DNA from: Xiphophorus maculatus
Lineage: Eukaryota > Chordata > Actinopteri > Cyprinodontiformes > Poeciliidae
Assembly: GCF_002775205.1 (NCBI RefSeq)
Contig: NC_036454.1
Span: forward strand, 8,251,882 to 8,315,881
Length of the DNA: 64,000 nt
Direction: 5' to 3'
Each line of letters begins with the position of its first letter. The stretch's first letter is position 1. Shown here one piece after another: positions 59,330 to 64,000 of the stretch. The position numbers were made by a program, and so were the translations under genes. Under the pieces are notes generated by a model, which was not told where the DNA came from, ran no database searches, and saw only the letters and a program-made list of their open reading frames with translations.

Positions 59330-62300
59330 CTATGCGCAGTGTGTTAGGCTGAGTTTGATCACGCCTTCCCTGTGCAGCTTGTACAGCAGCTTGAATTCGC
59401 TGGGCAGCTGATGCGTCTCCTGCCACTTCGTGGTAAACTTGGTCCCTTTCTTGTCATAGTAATGGTACGGCAAGTCCTTGCCTGTGTTGGGGTCCCATCC
59501 GAACGGCCAGAAGCCGTAGAGGTGGATTTCATCGCACATGGCGGAGGCCAGCGTGTACATGAGGATCCCCGTGCTCAGACGCTTGGGAGAGAGGTTCTTA
59601 GTTTTCCAGTATCTGTGGGAGAAATGAGGCGTTAAGTAAGGAATCAATCAAACAGGTGTGATTTCTCTAAATTGTAGATAAGTAATTCTCTTTCTCTTTC
59701 TGTCGCTCTTTCACAGCGTGTCATTCATAGATTGGAGTCCTGACACATGCAAAAACAGGAAGGTATGGTGAAGGTAAAAAATGCTTCATCCACTGTTTGG
59801 CTTTTTTTGGGTTCAGCAAGGATGCTGGAAGTTAAACATTTATATACTTCTAAACTTGTTCAGATGTGCTTATTTGTTCAGTAATAAGGTGTGAGTCGAC
59901 TCAGACCTGAACCTTCACAGACACATAAAGACATTTACAAAGTCGGCCTTTTATCACCTGAAGAACATTTCCACAATTAGAGGACTAATGTCTCAGCAAG
60001 ATCTAGAGAAACTCCTTCATGCATTTATCTTTAGTCACATTGATTACTGCAACGGTGTCTTCTCGGGTCTGCCTAAAAACTCCTCCAGCTGCAGCTGATC
60101 CAGAATGCTGCTGCTAGAGTTCTGTCTAAAACCACGAAGATAGAGCACATAACACCAGCTCTAAAGTCCCTACACTGAGAATAGACTTTAAAATACTAAT
60201 GTTAGTTTATAAATCACTGAACTGCTTAGCACCACAATATGCAACAGTACACAAACCCACCTGTTCAGAGTTGCTTTTGAAACATAATTATTGAAAAATT
60301 CATCAACAATCTGATATGTATCGATGGCAAAATGTAATGTTTCAATTGTTGACTGTGTTTCGATGACTTAGTATTTTTGTGTTTTTATGATGTAAAGCAC
60401 TTTGAACTGCCTTGTTGCTGAAATGTGCTAAACAAATTAACTAAAACTATAAAAGAGACAGTTAAGTTGCAAGGTCAAACTTATTTTAAGTCATGTTTGA
60501 TGTAAACAGCATTTTACTGAAGGTAAAACTGTTACTTGATTGTGCTATAAAATTATACTATGTGCCTGGAAAATACATAACACCGCCTCTTTAACAGCAC
60601 ATGTGTTTGAAAATACATGGAAATAAGAGGAAATCAAATGTTAATATTGACAAGTGTTATTCCTTTATATGGTTCTATATCCATCTTACTTGTTGACATC
60701 ATGCATGATGTTTCCTGGCCAGGCCAGTTCGATCTTCAGCTGACCCTTGTGCTCCACAAAGAAGTCCACCAGGGTTCGGGTTACAGTGGCGGAGGTGTGA
60801 AGGAAGAAGGCGGGGATCCAGAGGATGGCTCCCTCCAGCTTCTTCAGGTTCAGGAAGAAGTTATTCCTGTCCTGAATGGTCAGCAGGTTGTTGTAGTACC
60901 TCTCCAGGATGCTGGGGTTAAACGTGGTCAGATTGGTCTTCTTGCCTACGTCTTTGAAGTAGATCTCAGTGGGAGCAAAATTGCAGCGGAAGACAAAGTC
61001 GGCTTGGTCGATCTCGGGGCCGCAGTGGCTCCCAGTCAGGATGCCGCTGTTTCCCACCACCGCACACGTACTGTAGTGCTTGTTGCGGATGGGGGAAGCG
61101 TCAGGGAGTAAAGACTTGAAGTTGTTGCTGATGGAGAAGACGTACTTGTGGCTGGAGTAGTCAAAGTGCATCAGCTGGCCCACGCGCACACTGTCCTTCG
61201 TGAGGGAGAAGTTGTGGGGAATGTCAATGTAGTTGAAGATTTCTTTCCTGAAAAACAGAAAAGACTTCAGCACCAAACCACAAGCAGGTTTAATCCTCTA
61301 TTCAAACATTCAGAGGTACAGATTTAATTTCTGTTTTGTTTAGTATTTTTCCTGCATTTGTAACTGGGTTGTATGCCTGTTTTGGCCTAATTACACAAAA
61401 TGTCTTTTTTTTGTTATTCGGATTGTTCCTTTATGTGACTGTAAACACCTTAGAAAACTGCTTCATTGCTATAACTGTGTGACTTTAAGATTGGGAGCCC
61501 ATCCTCTTTATTTCGTCTTCTGCAGTATTGTTTTAGTTAAATTGTTTGCACCCCTTGATATATATAAAAATATCAACCAAAGATATATATTTAAAAAGTG
61601 GTGGTTAAACTCTTGCCTTTGCTTGTAAAATGCTGTCCTGTTGAACTTCCATTTGAATGGTTTTCCTTGGAGCTCCTCATTCAAGGCGTTTGTCAGTGGG
61701 ATGAAGGAAGGGTCCAGGAAATTCATGGCAAACTGAGACCTGAAAACAACAAAAAGAAATGCAGTTTGCTTTTAAAGCTTCTTGTTTCTATTCCTCTGTA
61801 GTGGTATTACAGTGGTTTCATGCTGATAACGCCGGAGCCTTGCAGCAATAGGAGGCTGGGGTCTTTTTGGATGGAGTTTACATGTTCTCTCTGTGCATGA
61901 GTGGGTTCCCTCTGGGTACTCTGGCTTCCCCCCAAAATCCAAAAACATTAATTTGTCTCTCCAAATTGCTCTTAGTTATGAACTAATTCTAAGTGCTAAG
62001 TATTTTCTATGGACTCAGATATTAAAGCAACGCTATTCTTTGCCAAATTCATTGCTGTGCCTTTATGGAATCACATTAAAGAATATCTGTCTGTCCGTCC
62101 GTCTATCCGTCTGTCCATCTATCTATCTGAAGCCGTTTCTCTGCATCCAGACACGTAGCAACACAGATGGAAGACAGAAAAGTAAACAGTGCATGCCACA
62201 CTTTCCAGATTTTTATTTGTAACACAAGTCATTGAAAGTGATCTTCCACTCTACATTCCTGTTCTACTTTGTGTTGGTTTGTCACATATTATCTCAGTAA

Positions 62301-63930
62301 CTTAAAGATTGTAAAGTGACTAAATGAACTGCAGGTCACCCTGAACCAAACACTTTGACATTAGACAAATCTACTGAGATTCTGGACGGGTTGAGGGAAG
62401 AAGATCTTTGAGCTGCAACATTAGTCTGAACCGCCTCCCAATCTGACTTTAGACATTAGGCTTAGGTTAGACTGTTTTAATGTTATTGATGCATTTCAAG
62501 TAAAACGGAGAGATACCGACTGATTCTTGACTGAGTTATTATGAATATGCACAAAGGTTGGTGTAAATGGATAAAAAGCAGCCAGTGTCCAAATACTTCA
62601 CAGACCAACAGAGCATCAGGGAACCAGAGCTCAGTGTGCATCAATCTTGTGGTTTTATTGTAGGACAGAGTGGGTGGGCGTATTTAGCCTCGAGTAGTTT
62701 TCAGCGCACAAAAAATCTACAGCGTTGCCGATACACAGGCCAGTGAGAAAAATGACTAATCCTGAATGAAACAGGTAATTTACTAAAACAGAAAGCTTTC
62801 TGTGTAGTCAAAGTAAAACAACAATCAGCAACAGAAAGAATCAATAAATTAAGGAATTAAAAAAAGATACTAAGAATTGTATCAAGAACAGTTCATTCCA
62901 CCCAACAAACATTGATAGATACAAAAAAAGCATAAAATATTTAAATAAAAGGATCTAAATTTTATTTCTAGGAAAAATGACTAAGAGAAAACAATTGGTC
63001 ATTCAAATTTTCCAGACTTTCTTTTTGCAAAGTTTGAATGCAAAATGCTTCCCTAATCTCTAATGATCTTTTTCTAAAAACTGCCTTAAATTATTAGGAA
63101 TAGTTTTGTTCCTGGGACACAAAACGAGCAGAAATTTGTAAAACTACTCAACATAAATGGAATTTCCTAAATTGGGGCATAAATTGGTGCCCAATTATTA
63201 GTAAATTAAAATTTTCTTTCTGTTTCCTTTACTTAATTGGGTAAAACCTCACTGAGACCCAGATCTCGTATTCAAAAGGGACCCGGCCAGAAATTTTAAT
63301 CAAGTAACAACCTGGTTACACAAAAGTAAAAAAATAAAACATATGAACAAGTTTGAAACAAATTACAAAACAGTTTAAAAGCAATGACACTGGCAGACAG
63401 AATCATGTTGCATGTTTTTAAGAACTGCTTGTAAACATTTCAATGAAATAAGATCCAACATCTTTAGTTCAGATTGGAGCTAAAGTGTGGATTAGTTACC
63501 CCATTGTTCAAAGAAACACAGAAACTGATTATGATAACCTGCATATTTTTACAGTGAATATACAGCTGATTTCCTAAATTGGGACTGTTTTTAAGAAGGT
63601 ACAGGCACAAACATCAGCACTCTGGAGAGCTCACAGTTCAGCTGAAGTCCAGTATGAGAAATGGAGATGCGGGGACCCACAAACAGGCCACACTCCTCTG
63701 TTTACATTCACACCAGCCCTGGTCTGCATTTCATTAACTGCCCTCAATCTGCAGCCGAAAATCCGTACTCACCTAAAGCCTGCATGAAACATAATCCGCG
63801 GACCTCCGGAGTAATATCTCCCGGAGCCGAAGAGGCTGTCTTTCCTCAGAGACACGTAGCTGATGAGCGACAGGATGAGCACCACGACGCTCAGGATAAA
63901 CAAGCCCAGGGCCTTGGCGATGCGAACCAT
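59330..63930 (-). CDS. st8sia3: ST8 alpha-N-acetyl-neuraminide alpha-2,8-sialyltransferase 3
   Basis: This Golgi type II membrane enzyme adds alpha-2,8-linked sialic acid to sialylated glycans, mainly in brain. Four coding exons in gene order: 63773-63930, 61617-61739, 60690-61247 and 59330-59612. They encode 373 aa (human 380). The ATG (63928-63930) has A at -3 and G at +4, with an in-frame stop upstream. The signal anchor is LGLFILSVVVLILSLISYV. Sialylmotif L spans about 155-200 (CAVVGNSGILTG ... DFVFRCNFAP), motif S about 293-318 (STGILMYTLA ... LYGFWPFG), motif III HYYDK at 330-334 and motif VS H347-x4-E352. The exon 2 donor is GC (gcaaga, 61616-61611): phase and alignment to the family require it. 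rab27b, poli and this gene share one chromosome arm in humans (18q21), which supports the assignment. Confidence 0.94.
59900..60450 (+). mobile_element. LINE 3' fragment in st8sia3 intron 3 (antisense to the gene)
   Basis: The decayed translation reads HLRNISTIRGLMSQ ... LLHAFIFSHIDYCNG ... GLPKN, the end of a fish L2/CR1- or Rex1-like reverse transcriptase domain. The 3' tail is TGATGTAAAGCACTTTGAAC ... TGCTAAACAAATTAA. Stops and frame breaks show it is dead. Confidence 0.7.
61740..63772. other. st8sia3 intron 1 content
   Basis: A degenerate retroposon block lies at about 61835-61975 (GGAGTTTACATGTTCTCTC ... CTCTGGGTACTCTGGC). A short degenerate (TCTG/TCCG/TCTA) repeat lies at about 62085-62130. 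Remaining sequence is AT-rich with no gene signal. Confidence 0.5.
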
Positions 63931-64000
63931 CTTGGGAGCCTTGTCATTCCCGATAGGAAGCCGCAGCTTTTATGTTGCCGTGGTCGGGGCTGGAGCTGGC

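Noticed and set aside
60617-61111. 164-aa + strand frame over st8sia3 exon 3
   Set aside because: Antisense shadow; the - strand encodes sialylmotif L.

Overview
The window is nuclear DNA from a teleost fish. The evidence is spliced vertebrate genes with short GT-AG introns, AT-rich non-coding DNA, teleost-style hAT, piggyBac-like and LINE debris, a fish-type single-exon TRIM gene, and a poli, rab27b, st8sia3 series whose human counterparts all map to 18q21. Composition and repeats suggest a percomorph; the species cannot be fixed from the sequence.

Region 1 (1-17.4 kb) is a tandem array of UGT2-type UDP-glucuronosyltransferase genes on the + strand: the 3' part of one copy (1-2619) and two complete six-exon copies (3628-7545 and 12460-16377). 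The two complete copies run parallel at a fixed offset of 8832 bp and are nearly identical. Nested DNA transposons fill the space between them.

Region 2 (17.8-36.8 kb) holds two nucleic-acid enzymes transcribed away from each other. rexo1 (RNA exonuclease 1, - strand, 16 coding exons, 1121 aa) and poli (Y-family DNA polymerase iota, + strand, 10 coding exons, 675 aa) have start codons about 1.06 kb apart. The gap looks like a shared bidirectional promoter with a YY1-like motif at each end.

Region 3 (37-45.3 kb) holds rab27b (secretory Rab GTPase, 5 coding exons, 218 aa) between two inverted copies of one interspersed element, then a single-exon TRIM E3 ligase on the - strand.

Region 4 (47.2-53.8 kb) is the strangest part. 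Two 530-bp direct repeats flank a 5.5-kb segment bounded exactly by hAT transposon termini. Inside are a 42-bp minisatellite (about 26 units) and an intact intronless ORF for a 416-residue coiled-coil protein that I do not recognise. It has CRE-like sites upstream and a poly(A) signal overlapping its stop codon.

Region 5 (54.4-64 kb) is st8sia3 (alpha-2,8-sialyltransferase, - strand, 4 coding exons, 373 aa), with about 4.9 kb of AT-rich, ORF-free DNA downstream that may be a long 3' UTR.

Exon borders were set by hand from splice consensus, reading-phase continuity and family alignment from memory. No search or expression data were available.
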